Source of the DNA: Bostrychus sinensis
Lineage: Eukaryota; Chordata; Actinopteri; Gobiiformes; Eleotridae
Reading direction: 5' to 3'
DNA length: 64,000 nucleotides
Assembly: GCA_020698575.1 (NCBI GenBank)
Contig: CM036244.1
Coordinates: forward strand, 31,656,034 to 31,720,033
The notes under the pieces were generated by a model. It did no database searches, was not told the DNA's origin, and saw only the letters and a list, made by a program, of their open reading frames with translations. Positions 45,135 to 56,689 of the stretch are shown piece after piece; the stretch's first letter is position 1, and each line of letters begins with the position of its first letter. A program made the position numbers and the translations under genes.

Positions 45135-45736
45135 CATCAAAGTAGGGCTGGGCAATGTGGATAAAAAAATTAAATATTTTTAAATGTAGCTTTGTTATTT
45201 TTAAATGAGATTACTGCATAATATATATATTCTAAATGTAAAAAAAAAAAAAAAAAAACAGCAGGCAACAGCAAAGTCAATCTAAGTGACATAAATGTCT
45301 TCAAGTGTTAGCCCTCTCTACTTCTAAAGACCAGGTCTATTATAATTTATACACCATAGGGGCCTGTGAAACGACGCTAACTTCAGAGCATGTGGCTAAT
45401 CTGCACATAAACAAAGATGCAAAGGTTACCACTGTTGCTGCTGCTGCACATCACACTAGCTGTTTGAGGACATTACAGAGGTAAAAGGACTCCTTTCTCT
45501 GTGATTATTACTATTTTTAGTGTCTGCAGAGTCTCCACGGTCAGTATTTAAGCTGCTCTGGGTGCTAGCAGCAGCATTAGCCACAACACAGTAAACAGTG
45601 CAATGCTTGGAGGATGCTGATTTCTGCAAAATTTGATTTAATGATTTTGGGTTGTTTTTTTTTGACATTGTCCAAAATAAAAAAAAAAATTAAAAATGCA
45701 AATTATTTTGATTTATCAACCAGCCCTGCATCAAAG
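45135..45736 (+). mobile_element. hAT non-autonomous element with perfect 8-bp duplication
   Basis: The element itself is 45143-45728 (586 bp). It starts TAGGGCTGGGCAATGTGG and ends with CAACCAGCCCTG, the inverted repeat of CAGGGCTGG. CATCAAAG is duplicated exactly outside both ends (45135-45142, 45729-45736), as hAT insertion requires. Inside are poly-A runs (45240-45258) and a GC-richer middle (45360-45600); no transposase is encoded, and the minus-strand frame 45456-45668 has no features. Confidence 0.92.
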
Positions 45737-46329
45737 TTAACAGAAATAAAAAAAATAAAATAAACAAAAAAAATAATTTAAAAGTTATGTAAATTGAATG
45801 AAAATTGAAATGAAAAAAGTTTTTACTCACAGTTCAGGTGGTTTTTAATTTGTGCAAAAAAACTGCTATTGCAAATAATGAAAGACGGAAACACATTTGT
45901 TGAATGAAGTCTGTCAGGGCGACTATAAAACCCATGTGAATGTTGATGTTGTACTTAACATATGGACAGAAGCTAAAACCTTAATATACATATAAGCCAA
46001 AGATTGTGAGTAAAATGTCTGGCCACTATGACCTCCTAAAAATCCTTGTGTGTGGGGCTCAACATTGTAACTCCCTTGCTGTAGGTTAGTAGGCCAGGAA
46101 ATGTCTGGTATACTCATAGGTGTAGTTTGACATTTGGTCTAGGGGAGGGGCAGATTTTTAAACCAACACACCAACTTCAGTTCATCTGTGAATGTATTAC
46201 ATTTTGTAGCCTACTTAAAATATTGCCTACTGCAGACTTAACCAGGGTTTCCATTAGTTGACATGTTCTTACCTTTCTAGGAATGAGTGAAGAATATTAT
46301 CAGTGCTACACTTTAATCTGTAATTCACA
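45737..46329. other. AT-rich unique DNA
   Basis: Nothing recognised. Confidence 0.4.
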
Positions 46330-46760
46330 TGAGTTAAGGCAAACCAAGGTGGCCTCCATGGTGGGTCTCTGGAGAGTTTCTCTGTGCTCTGACCCGCTCT
46401 GAAAGCACCAAAGCTTGGCTCCGAGGGCCACATGGATACGCCCCCAGGTTGAGTTGTTCTTGTTGGTGTAATTAGTGTGTGTTTTGTGCTTCAACAAAGG
46501 GAGGTGGTTACGGAACAAATGCACCTCTCACTCGTGGAGCACTGTGTGGGGCGCGGGAGGATGAGCCTCCAGCCTCCAATACGCCCCACAGCTCACTCGG
46601 CTTGAGGGCTAAAACTAGCACTGATGCTGCTATAGAGGAGCTCTTTTGCATGGACTTAGCTGCAACGTGAGGCACCGGAGTATTCGTGTAAGGACTGGAC
46701 AGAAAGAGGGTCGCTCCTCATGGATCCATGTGTGGACTTGTGCCAGGAGTTTGAACTGTG
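46330..46760. other. GC-richer block of unknown nature
   Basis: It holds GGGCGCGGGAGGATGAGCCT near 46550 and several CpGs. Three short open frames overlap on both strands (46306-46524, 46479-46670, 46646-46924) with no domain features. It could be a conserved non-coding block or an old GC-rich repeat; I cannot tell. Confidence 0.25.
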
Positions 46761-47249
46761 ACCACTTCTGTTCTATGTCTGATTCTGTTTGTGCTAAAAC
46801 AATCTCAATGTTAGTGCACTGTAGCCTAATTAAACATCCATCCCATTATTTATGTCACCTTGCACTGGTGCCCCTCGTTCCCCCAGAACTAAACAAGTTA
46901 AATAAAAGTAATAAAGTAGGCTAATAAAGTGCCCAAATGAGCAGCGATTATGAGAATACAAATACTGTATATCGTTCTCCTCTTTCATGTAACATTACGC
47001 AGTTAAAACACTGTGCAAACAATGCCACCCCTTAAACTCTGCCAATCGGTGTACTTGGATTTTACCTATGACCAATAGAAAAAAAGCAATGTTGTGTATC
47101 TAATTAGTCTGGTTCAGTTTTACAGAGTTCTGTCAAACAAACCAATCACATTAAACTTGAAGCACTTGGGAAGCGAAGACCTCGCCAAGGCCACATCTTG
47201 CAATGGTTAATATAAGATGTAGTACCCAGCCCTATTGACTTCTTATTTT
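46761..47249. other. Non-coding DNA
   Basis: Nothing recognised. Confidence 0.4.
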
Positions 47250-47315
47250 GCCCTGCGATGAGCTGGCCCCTGTCCAGGGTGTACCCCACCTAAGACTCAA
47301 AGTTACTCAGAATAT
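47250..47315 (+). repeat. Fish interspersed repeat B, copy 4
   Basis: GCCCTGCGATGAGCTGGCCC, then CTGTCCAGGGTGTACCCCAC matches the family start well; the second block is decayed (TTACTCAGAATA) and the tail is absent. Confidence 0.75.
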
Positions 47316-48060
47316 AAAATTAAGCATGCAATAGAAACAAACAATTAAGCTCCTTATATTTCTGACATAAATATTGCAATCTGAAAAAAAGTTCATTCAT
47401 AAAATACAAAGTCTCTGAACCCTGGTTTACTTTTTCTCCTTTCAGGCCCCCCTCCCGCCCTCACCTGCCTAAAAGTGATTAGAAGTCCACCGTCCCAGGG
47501 TGTACCCACACCTAATGTGCTGATGATGAGAAATATAAGTGTATTTGGGGCATTAAGTTAATTAGTAGCTGATGATTTCCCCGAGGAAGGCGAGCGGCAC
47601 CCTGGCTGAGCTGTATTAACATCATGTGTCATTATAAGCGGAGAGATGCTAATTAAAGGTATGGAGACTGTCTGGGAGAAGGCAGAACATGTCCCCCCCA
47701 CTACTCTGCCAGTTCTGCACCACACCTCAATTACAACACAAACGGTGTCAGACAGGCCTAATAGTCTAAGAGATATGGGCCAAAGAGGGTTATTCTCACC
47801 GCTTAATGACCAGGCGCAAGCATCAAATCACTGTGTAACCAGTGTCAGGGAACTTCACCAGCACACGCTTCAGCAACAATGTTTTGGACGAGGATCGTGC
47901 AAGCACACACTAATAGATAGTCACTTTAACAGGCTTAATAATTTCCAAGCTAATAATAGCAAGGAGAGTGGCATTAAGGCAACACATGTCACATTAGGAA
48001 TATTGTCCCAGATTCAACCATCTGCTAAGAAAGGTAGAGCTGTTCTCCAAAGTTAGTTTA
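47316..48060. promoter_or_regulatory. Candidate conserved non-coding block with homeodomain sites
   Basis: From about 47440 to 48010 the sequence is unique, evenly mixed and rich in ATTA words: TAATTA at 47559-47564 and again at 47650-47655, CATTAAGTTAATTAGTAG near 47551, GGCTTAATAATTTCCAAGC near 47931. A frame of 136 codons (47646-48056) stays open but has no domain, signal or compositional support. The block reads like a developmental enhancer. No alignment was available. Confidence 0.38.
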
Positions 48061-48369
48061 GAAAGTTTATGCTATTGGATTACATCTAAAATGAAAACAA
48101 AATTTAACTTACTTACAGTATTTTATGATTTAATTTTCTTTAATTAACACAGAATACAGAACACTTTCCTTAAACTTAACAACACCCAAACCAAATGCTT
48201 CTATGTAGCCCTACCCAGCCAAGCTAATTATTTTTCTTTGCAAAGAATGACTCTGGTCCTTGTCCATTGGAGTTGGATTTGCAGGGGGTGGACAAACCAA
48301 TCAGAAAACACGAGGCAGTACTAACAGACCAAGAATAATCCAAGTTAGCTCGATAAACGGCCGATCATT
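48061..48369. other. Non-coding spacer
   Basis: Nothing recognised. Confidence 0.4.
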
Positions 48370-48585
48370 CAAAGGCAGTAGCTGAGGAGGTAGAGCCGTT
48401 CGCCCACTAACCAGAAAGTTTGGCAGTTTGATTCCTGCTACTAGCATTGCATACTGTTGTTGTGTCCTTGAGTAAGATATTTCAACCACCTTGCCTCCAG
48501 TGTCTGTGAATTTGTGAGTGCTTGTAAGTGTGAATGGGTGAATGGCTCCTTGATGTAAAGTGCTACATAAAAAAGTGTAATCACT
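48370..48585 (+). repeat. tRNA-derived SINE, copy 3 (plus strand, near full length)
   Basis: The tRNA-like head GGCAGTAGCTGAGGAGGTAG, then AGCCGTTCGCCCACTAACC carries an A box (TAGCTGAGGAGG) and a B-box-like GCAGTTTGATTCC at about 48422. The body has GTTGTGTCCTTGAGTAAGA and GTGAATGGGTGAATGGCTCC, ending in AAAGTGCTACATAA near 48558. The minus-strand frame 48301-48600 is its antisense shadow. Confidence 0.8.
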
Positions 48586-48782
48586 GCATAAAGCTTTCAC
48601 TATTTCAGATAAAGAGTTATGATTGGTCCGTTAGATTGTTTTGGTGGAGAGCCATTTGCTAAGAATGCATTTAACCTATGAAAACTTAAATTAAATAAAT
48701 ACATAAATAAAAGCTCAAAATGAAGACTGGAGATTTTTTGGTACTTAAGTGTATATAAGTCTCAAGCAATCATTCAGGTGTA
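48586..48782. other. Short non-coding spacer
   Basis: Nothing recognised. Confidence 0.4.
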
Positions 48783-49263
48783 AACTAGTGCAGTGGTTCC
48801 CAACATTTTGCCTCACGTACCCCTTGGGCTTTTTGTCATACTATGAGTTACCCCCTAATGCATATGTGTTTGTTTTTTTTTTTTTGCTTGTTTGTTTTTT
48901 AAGTTGTCATAAAAAAATAAAAATACAAAAAATGAGTTTAATATATACTTTGTTGTTAATACTAATTTTCTGTCCCTTTTTGCTTAAAAAATTGCCTTAA
49001 AAATAAAAATAAATCCATTATTTTTATTTTATATGATACTTTTCATGTTCAAAATGAACTAAAACTCATAATAAATGTACTACAAGGAAACTTTATTAAA
49101 AGTAATCATGATCAATTGAATAACTCAGCTTTAAAATTAGCTTATAGACCTAAAAACATAATACTCAAGCTTGAATTTTCATGGTAATATATGAAATTAT
49201 GATTGCATCCTCACGTACCCCCAGGGGTCCCCATACTCCTGGTTGGAAAACACTGAGCTAGTG
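48783..49263 (+). mobile_element. hAT non-autonomous element with 8-bp duplication (7 of 8 matching)
   Basis: The element itself is 48791-49255. CAGTGGTTCCCAACATTTTG at the left and the inverted CAGTGTTTTCCAACC at the right are its terminal repeats. AACTAGTG (48783-48790) and AGCTAGTG (49256-49263) differ at one position, a decayed 8-bp hAT duplication. The inside is AT-rich and non-coding, with CTCACGTACCCC repeated near both ends (48822 and 49210). A fragment of the same family, inverted, lies at 53240-53314. Confidence 0.88.
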
Positions 49264-49539
49264 ATTCCCAAATAGTGAATCAGGTCCCAAAAGTGGATTG
49301 CAAGGAGTTTAAAAATATTTCAAATTTTAGTTTATTTGATACATAATTTTGTATTTTAATCATTAGACTCTGTGAAGTAGTGCTCTGAATTTAATGTGTT
49401 ATTTATGTTGCAAATGAAAACTGAACAATTAAGGGGAATACTGTGGGAGTGTTGATGCCTCATGTGACAGTTTATAAGAGCACAAAATAATGGTCTCTGG
49501 AAATAATCTGACAACACACTATACAAACAGTCACAGTCT
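49264..49539. other. AT-rich non-coding DNA
   Basis: Nothing recognised. Confidence 0.4.
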
Positions 49540-50060
49540 AAGTCTGAGCAAAGCTGTTGTTATTGGCCACAGCCGCATGTATTTACTGTAGCACTTCTCC
49601 CCAAATGTTCTTTGATGTTGGCATTTCTCCGCTGAGCCTCCCGCCTTCATCACTGAACGTTCTGATCCAAGTCTGGATAAAAAACAGTTTATATCAGCTT
49701 CCTGCAGAGATGTCTTCTCACTCGCTCCCCAGCACGCTCAGACAAAGAAAAACATCATCCAATTAAATCACAACATCTGTTGGAGACGGACTCCACGCGT
49801 GGATAGTGCAGCTCGGTTTGGAATTAGGCACCTGAAATAATCCTCGCCGGGTGCGCCTCCAATCATGTTCACGTGCGCTGGGTTAAATGCACTTTTCACT
49901 GCCTTCCGTGAGAGGCCCACTCCAGGATCACTAATGTTTGGATCCTGTGGAAACACATTTCAGAGTTTAACAAACCTCCAGTTTATCAGGTGACGACTGC
50001 CATTATACTTCTGCTGCTAATTACCTAGCTCTGCTGTGAGTGGAAAATATTAATACTTCT
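49540..50060. other. Candidate conserved non-coding block
   Basis: Unique DNA with CpG-bearing words (GGACTCCACGCGTGGATAGT near 49787, CCTCGCCGGGTGCGCCTCC near 49842) and GCTGCTAATTACCTAGCTC near 50012 (TAATTA). No transposon ends or protein features. Inference only. Confidence 0.3.
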
Positions 50061-50834
50061 TATACAGAGTGTAATTGCTGTACACATTAGGTTTTCCTAA
50101 TCACTGTTGTTTCCTGCATTCTTTCTTTTATGTTTTAGTAAAACCCCACTTGAAATCCTTTATACAGTGAAAATAAAAGTTTTTTTTTGTCCTGGTGCAA
50201 ATCCCATCCTTATTAACAACAGCATAGCTAGTTCCATCCCTCCTTTTAAGCTACAGTTCATAAAAAAACACCCAGTTGTATTCTCACATTACTAGAAGCT
50301 ACATTGAGTAACTGTTTGTGCCTGGTGTGCTCAACTCAGTGAGGCTCATACTTGTGGCTAAGAAAAAAATGTGGTTAGATTTGAAACTCACAACTTATCT
50401 GCTTGACTGGTGAGTAAATGTTTGTCTGCAGTGAACTATAACATTCAAGGGGAGCCTGCCGAAAAGTCTCCACTGGCCAGGTTTAGTCTTATGGTCAAAT
50501 GGTAATGTCAGTAATAAAAATCAATGCTTGTTTTTAGCAAATTTTTCACTGACACACAATGTTTTGTTTTTTTTACCCCCATTTAATCCACATTGTTAGG
50601 TCCTTAGGGTGTAATTTATAATGTGTCATTTTGTGCTAGTTTTATCTGCCATCTTAAGTAATGCATTCATGCAAATATTTGTACCTGAGTACCAATGTAG
50701 ACCTGTGGTTATATTATCCTGCAGTTACGAGGAGAGGGGGTCAATAGCAGGTTCCATTGCTGCCATCTATCAATGTCTACATAAAAAAAATGTATTACAA
50801 ACTGTGGCTTTAATTGTAAGTAAAAGTTGGTTGC
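50061..50834. other. Unique non-coding DNA
   Basis: Nothing recognised. Confidence 0.4.
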
Positions 50835-50935
50835 TTTGGTGGCTCCCCTGGTAGAGCACATACTATGTATCTCAATGGCCAATGCAGAGTACTAATACTT
50901 TGGTCCCTGGTTGGCTGAAAGTCTTCACAGACATT
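50835..50935 (+). repeat. tRNA-like SINE head, decayed
   Basis: GGTGGCTCCCCTGGTAGAGC from 50838 resembles a tRNA A-box region (TGGCTCNNCTGGTAGAG), followed by TTGGTCCCTGGTTGGCTGAA. The B box is weak. It matches the type at 63805-63922 rather than the family at 16186. Confidence 0.5.
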
Positions 50936-52139
50936 TAGTTGTGAACTTACATTAAACTTCTAGCTGTGAGTTCAGGGTTAGACTATGCGGTCCTGCTATT
51001 CACCTTGTCATCAAGGGAGTTTGCTCCTACAATAAAAAAACATACTGTAATTTAATAATAAAATGTAAAAGTCCTAACCACATAAAAGACAACATTCCTT
51101 CTTCACTTAACTGTCCATACTATATCTGTGTGAACTTGTAATGTCAGTATTCCTCATCTATAGCCCACAACAACTGTACAGAGCTAATTCTAAGATGAAC
51201 GCAATGCACAATATGCTGAAGTTCATAAACCAAGGAGGTCCTACTGAGTGCACTCATAAATGGAGATGTTGGCCAAGAGCTCCAGATACGATCAAATGTA
51301 AACATAAGTTGCAGGCTGTATAAAACTGGACCTTTGGTTGGGAAGAGTCCTCAGGGCTAACTTTAGGCCCAGCTGGAAAATAAAGGAGACCTTGCACATT
51401 ATTACATTAATATGTGAGATCATTTCAGATTTTTTCTTTAGCTAATATTTGGTACATTTTTCCAAATGAATTAAAAGCTTTTTTGTGTATTCTTTTCATT
51501 CAGTCATTGGTATGAGACATTATTATTCCATCAGTCATTTTTGTCACAAAAGCTGAATAAAATAAAGTTAAGAAATGTGCATAATTCAGAGAATAAAACT
51601 ATTACATAAAGCTATGTAGTCCTTGATCTACCTTTTATAAAACATCTTTAGAATGGAGTTACTTTTGATGCGTTAGCATGGCTTGATAGTTTTGTTGGGG
51701 CCTCAGAACACATTGGGGATGAGTAGGTATTCTGCATATTGAGAATCTGAAGAGACAGAACTCTTCACCTTTCAGTTTTCATCGGCTGATAGAAAAGATG
51801 ACTGATCTGCAATTTGCTCTGGAGAGATTTCTGAAGAGAATCCTTAATAAGCTGCAACATTTCCAAATGTCAGCTCATATTACTCAGCACTCAGTCAACC
51901 TCTCTCTATACAGAAACATTTTACTGCTCCACACAACCACTGCCGTCTGGTCAACTGATGTGGGAAGTTAATAAATACTTTTACTTTAGTATAATTTGTG
52001 AGTAAATGTACTTTCTTTGTACATTTTCTAAAATATCCACTTTGACTTTCATGTCAATTTAGGAGGAGAAAAAAAGTTTTGCTCTAGTACATTTTTGAAT
52101 TAACTCAAATTAAGCAGTACATTTTTTTGTAGTATTTTG
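50936..52139. other. Unique non-coding DNA
   Basis: Nothing recognised. Short frames here have no features. Confidence 0.4.
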
Positions 52140-52400
52140 TACAGGAAGGTTAGTAGTAGCAGTTGCAGTTGTAAGCAATAGTAATTAGTAGTAGTACTTG
52201 TAGAATTAGCATTAGTAGCAGCAGTACAAGAATAAGAGTTGTAGTAAGTACTTTTACTTCTAGTAACATTACTAAGTAGTACTAGTTGCAGCAGTAATGA
52301 GAGGCTAGTAGTTGCAGCAGTAGTTGTCTAGTAGTAGCAGCAGTAGAAATAGAAGAACTTTTGTAGTAGCATATTTGAAGTAACAATATTTTTGCTTAAG
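52140..52400. repeat. Cryptic TAG/CAG trinucleotide-like low-complexity tract
   Basis: About 260 bp dominated by TAG, TAGT, CAG and GCAG words in irregular order (GTTAGTAGTAGCAGTTGCAG near 52149, TCTAGTAGTAGCAGCAGTAG near 52327). It is an old, scrambled simple repeat, not coding. Confidence 0.75.
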
Positions 52401-53114
52401 TGCAGTCGCTTCTTCCACTCAGTTTACTTTACCTGTTCTAAATGAACATGTGCAGATATATTTTTGGTTGTACTTGTGGGAGAAACATATGCTACTGGGC
52501 TTTGGCGACTCAGACAGCCATTGTATTCCAGAGCTGAGGATAGATAATTAGCTTGTTATTCTTAATGAGGGGAAACATGTAATGTAGCCCTCTGAGAAAA
52601 GCCTTAATGAAGTGGAAACTTAGCATCTTCCAGCAACAAAAATGTAAAAATTGCTATTCTGTGATCAGTCCCAAGGAGCAGAGCCATTAAGTTCAACAAA
52701 GATGAAAAAATAGTGTGTTGAGTGTCTATATGAGACGCTATTGAGTGAACATTGTGAGGTCAGGACCCTTTAAGAGCTAATATCTGATATTTTCAATAAA
52801 GGTTGGACACCAGAATGAAAAAAGTGCTGCAAATTAGCATTCAAATGAAACTGTATACTGTATTTGTACAGCATGCTATACAACTTCTAAAGCTCTCTCA
52901 ATAGCAGAATTCTTCAAAAGCATCTCATAATGTAGAATTTTTCCAGCTGTTAGACTTCAGTGCTGTGATATAGAGTTAGCAACATACCCCCAAAACCTCT
53001 AAAATTTACATTAATTCCTGAATGTCCATATTTTGCAGCATAACTACAGCATTGCTATGACTGTTGCTTTTTTTGCGACATGCCCCAAATTGCCATTATT
53101 GTCTACTATCGGTA
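52401..53114. other. Unique non-coding DNA
   Basis: Nothing recognised. Confidence 0.4.
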
Positions 53115-53200
53115 ACTTGCAACACCCCCCCCCCACACACACACACACACACAAACAACAATAACAACAACAAAACATCAACAACAACAACAAAAATTTG
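53115..53200. repeat. Compound microsatellite
   Basis: A C run, then (CA)n at about 53134-53152, then AAC/AAT triplets to about 53196. The open frame 53064-53267 passes through it and is spurious. Confidence 0.85.
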
Positions 53201-53239
53201 TAAAGTATATTATGTCTTTGTTCTAATTAACACAGCATT
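53201..53239. other. Short spacer
   Basis: Nothing recognised. Confidence 0.3.
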
Positions 53240-53314
53240 TATGAGCTTGGGGGTACTTGTGGCATGACAAAAAGCTCAGGGGGTACACAAGACAAAAAAG
53301 GTTGGGAATCACTG
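53240..53314 (-). repeat. hAT element end fragment, same family as 48791
   Basis: Read on the minus strand from 53314, CAGTGATTCCCAACCTTTTT, TGTGTACCCCCTGAGCTTTT and TGTCATGCCACAAGTACCCC matches the left end of the element at 48791. The other end is not found, so it is a fragment. Confidence 0.75.
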
Positions 53315-54399
53315 CCCTAAAGCATTAAGCATAACTGTTATTATTATATTTTTACTATTATCAATAGCTTTAATATCTGCACGTATGTATTATACCACAT
53401 TTGCACCCACCCTCATAAAACTTGAAGCAGCTTGCCAAAGTAAAGTAATACAGCTGCCCTTGTCCAATAATGTTTACAATAGGGCTTTGGACTGTATTTG
53501 TTTGGGTAGGTTTAGTACCAAAGTGCTCCCAAATACCTTTCTTCTAATGGTAAGTAACATAAAAATAGCAACATCACTTAAAAAAAATAAATGTTTGAAA
53601 TTGAGAAACAGTGATAGTTTTGAACTCGTAATAAATCTGGCAGCCTCAGTCAGCATGTTTTTCACTGAAATACAAAAATAAATATTAACATTATTAATAT
53701 GTAGTGTAATGGACTCTACTTTTATCCAGATCCACTGTATATTTGTATTTGTAAAGGTATTAGAACAGATGACCTTTGCACCAAGTATAATAAGTAATGA
53801 TAATAAATTAAAATATGCCATTATACCAAGTTGGAAACAGAGCATTGTCCAAAATGTCTCTGTGCTGAAGTGAGTACATTAAGTCAGACTGGACATTAGG
53901 TCAAGCAAAATACAAAAAAGTTTTTAAAATAACAAAATAAAAGAATATGGTGAAAGCAAGTGCAGCTCCCTATTTGTTTACATAGCACTTGGTAGAATGT
54001 CTACACTCATGACATAGAGGCTGTTATTGTAGTTCACCATTAGCGTGTCCACTCTAATGTTGTATTCTATCTCTATGTTAAAGGTAATCCTAAAATCCTA
54101 CTGCTGCTGCTACAACTAATACTATTCTTGCTGCTACTACTAGTGCCACTGGTTTAATCATTTAAGTAGTTACTAAGGCAACTCAATGACTATTCTAACA
54201 TTTCTTACTTCTGGTTTCAGGCATATTTAAGATACTCCACCTTTATTAAAACATACATTGTACATTAACATTAATTCATGTTAAAAATGCAGTGCTCTTT
54301 TTCCATACTGCCTTGGCCTTACTTTCACCCTTTCACCCACTGCTATAGAGGATGTTAGAGGAATACAAGAGGCCTTGAGAAAGCAGAAAAAGTCTCCTT
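53315..54399. other. AT-rich unique DNA
   Basis: Nothing recognised. Two opposing frames (53385-53681 plus, 53474-53845 minus) overlap and have no features. CTGCTGCTAC words near 54100 are a short cryptic repeat. Confidence 0.4.
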
Positions 54400-55380
54400 G
54401 AGCTCCGACAGCGCTGATTGAATAGCGCTGCCTACTGTACTGGGAACCTGGCTGGAGCTGCTGTTGCTGAAAATGGCTCCGGCGCTCTGACTGGCCTCTT
54501 CATCTCCGAGACACCCCTTATATGTTTAGTCTTCCTCACACTGCAGAGCCCCATCCACACTACTACATCGGAGCCTTATCCACCAATTCTGGGCCTGTCT
54601 TGCCAGCATGCGCCAAAAGCCTGCACTCCCGCTGTGTGGACTTAATTAGCTGCCGACTCGGAAGGTGCAGGGAGCCCCCTAATTGGTTTCATTTACCTGG
54701 ACAGCCATCTATTGACAAGGACTGTGTGGCTGAAGAATCTCTGTGGGCACTCGTGGCATGCCTCCAGATATGCATGAGGCTAACACATGGGAATGCACTC
54801 GGCGGGCTCATTATTATAAAATATGGACATGCTCGAAGGGGGTTTGCCAAGTTGCCAGATTCTCCGGAGATCAAGCGTTTTGGTGGCACGATTGTCTGTC
54901 AAAGTCACGGAGTGCTTTGCCCAATCGATGGTGCTAATAGGTATGATCTAGTATGTGCACAATGGGCTTACCTATACTTCCTTAACAGATCAACAGAAAT
55001 GCCACATTGATATGTAAGAGGCGAGTCTCAGACACACACACACACAACACACAGGGCTGGAGCGCCGCTTGGCTTCTGTAATGAGGCAGGCAGCTGACTT
55101 CACTGACTGCCCCAGCCATGCCCCAGTCTGTCCGCTAATGAGGTCCTAATGTAACATTTGCCCCTCTATGCCTGGCATGAAGGAGGCTGTGATGAAGCTA
55201 AATAGCAAGCGCACATTATTTCCCACTGATCCCAAACGGCCCTCAAACGACAGTTCTTTTTTTTTTTTCTTTTATTTTGGTCCTTTTAATTGCTTGTTTG
55301 CCAACGCCTACTCTTTTGGTTTGGACAATATTTCTATAATGCAATTAACATAAAGGCTTGCTGAAGATCAGGGATGAGGA
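54400..55380. promoter_or_regulatory. Candidate conserved non-coding block with a long open frame
   Basis: About 0.9 kb of unique, GC-richer DNA with CpGs (GCTCCGGCGCTCTGACTGG near 54475) and GGACTTAATTAGCTGCCGAC near 54638 (TAATTA at 54643-54648). It also has CCAAT-type words (CCCCTAATTGGTTTC near 54675) and CTCATTATTATAAAATATGG near 54808. A 162-codon plus frame (54522-55010) is open; other frames on both strands are also open over parts, which argues for composition. A (CA)n tract lies near 55033. Interpreted as a regulatory block; a coding exon cannot be excluded without comparison. Confidence 0.38.
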
Positions 55381-55560
55381 ATGAACTTTAGCCTGCAGTT
55401 CTGGAGGAAGCACACAGCAAGGCACCACATAAGAGACTGCAGTGTGACTTTTTAGGACTAAAGGAAAAAAGGCTTTTTATGCTTTTCAGATATGGCATGT
55501 ATGTTGGGCTGACCAACTCATAATAGAGAAAGAAATTGTAGGCCACTATTCTCCAAAGGC
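55381..55560 (+). other. Duplicated non-coding module, left copy
   Basis: From about 55406 to 55475, GCAAGGCACCACATAAGAGA, CTGCAGTGTGACTTTTTAGG and GGCTTTTTATGCTTTT match, in the same order and orientation, sequence at about 56734-56800. Roughly four in five positions agree by eye. No transposon ends surround either copy. The plus-strand order is unchanged, so this is a direct duplication about 1.3 kb apart. Confidence 0.55.
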
Positions 55561-56689
55561 AGTTTATTAATGTGTTATGCAAGTTCCATTTCTGTTATGA
55601 GATGTTAGGGTAGCAAAGCTTTAAATATTTGTGTGTGTGAACCTCTTCTTCCTAAACACTGTATTTTATTCCACATATATTCCATGTATGTTTTCTTACA
55701 CAATTTCATTATTAACTCATTTACTAAGTTAGGGGGCTTTGTATAGCTACATATACAGTATGTCTGTCTTTTGACTTGATTGGCATGAGGCAGACATGCT
55801 AACCAGTCTGCCCGTTAGTATTTTATTGATCAAATTCAAAGTTAAATAAATCTCAAAAAGACAGTTGCTAACTCCACCCTAACCTCCACGGTAACTCCAC
55901 CCACCCAGATGCTAACTCCACCCTTCTCAAATGGTCCCTGCATGGACCATAGGCTGGGGGTCAGCAAAAAAACAAACAAACAAAAAAAAACAAAAACTAA
56001 GAAATATGTAATTAATTGATAATAGTCATACATTTTGTTATGATTATATATAATTTTAAACATTCATAAATGTTAATGAAACCACTACGGCAATAAAATA
56101 AACATTCTGAATGAATAACCCTCTCTTACTTTTTGTTTTAGGACACTTCTGAAATTATTGTGACACACCACATAAGTCACATAGATCAGGGGCGGAGGAT
56201 GCTATAAGGGAGTCCTTGAGATTTTTTCTCTTCTGTAAGAGGTCCCTTGTGCTACCTAACTGAATACATGTCAAATGCAACATCTACAATTTCATCATTT
56301 GATAAAAACAAACTTAAAAAAAAAAACAGGTATTGTGCAAATGAGCTAAATTTATAGCATCAAGAAATTACATAGAACCTATTTAACTGCTATTACTAGC
56401 TTAAAGCAAAGTGACTAACACATCCTACTATTGACTATTTGCAGTTTTGCCTGAATAATAGCTACATATTTAATTAGCAAGTGGCTAAGCTGTCTGGTTG
56501 ATGAGCCACATATGGCTCCCAAGTATTTTCACTGTCATTACTAGGTGGTAAAAATGTGATTTATTTTATTGCTATTCACAAAATGTAATGCATTATAATT
56601 TTTGATCCACCACAGCTTTACTATCTATTAAGCCAGACAGTTACAGGGGTATATCAATTTATAATCATAATGCAAAAACAAAAGCAGCA
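55561..56689. other. AT-rich unique DNA between the duplicated modules
   Basis: It contains a small internal repetition at 55867-55925 (CTAACTCCACCCTAACC and GCTAACTCCACCCTTC) and an A-rich run near 55966-55995. Otherwise nothing recognised. Confidence 0.4.

Noticed and set aside
48301..48600. 99-codon minus frame
   Set aside because: It lies largely antisense to a SINE and has no protein features.
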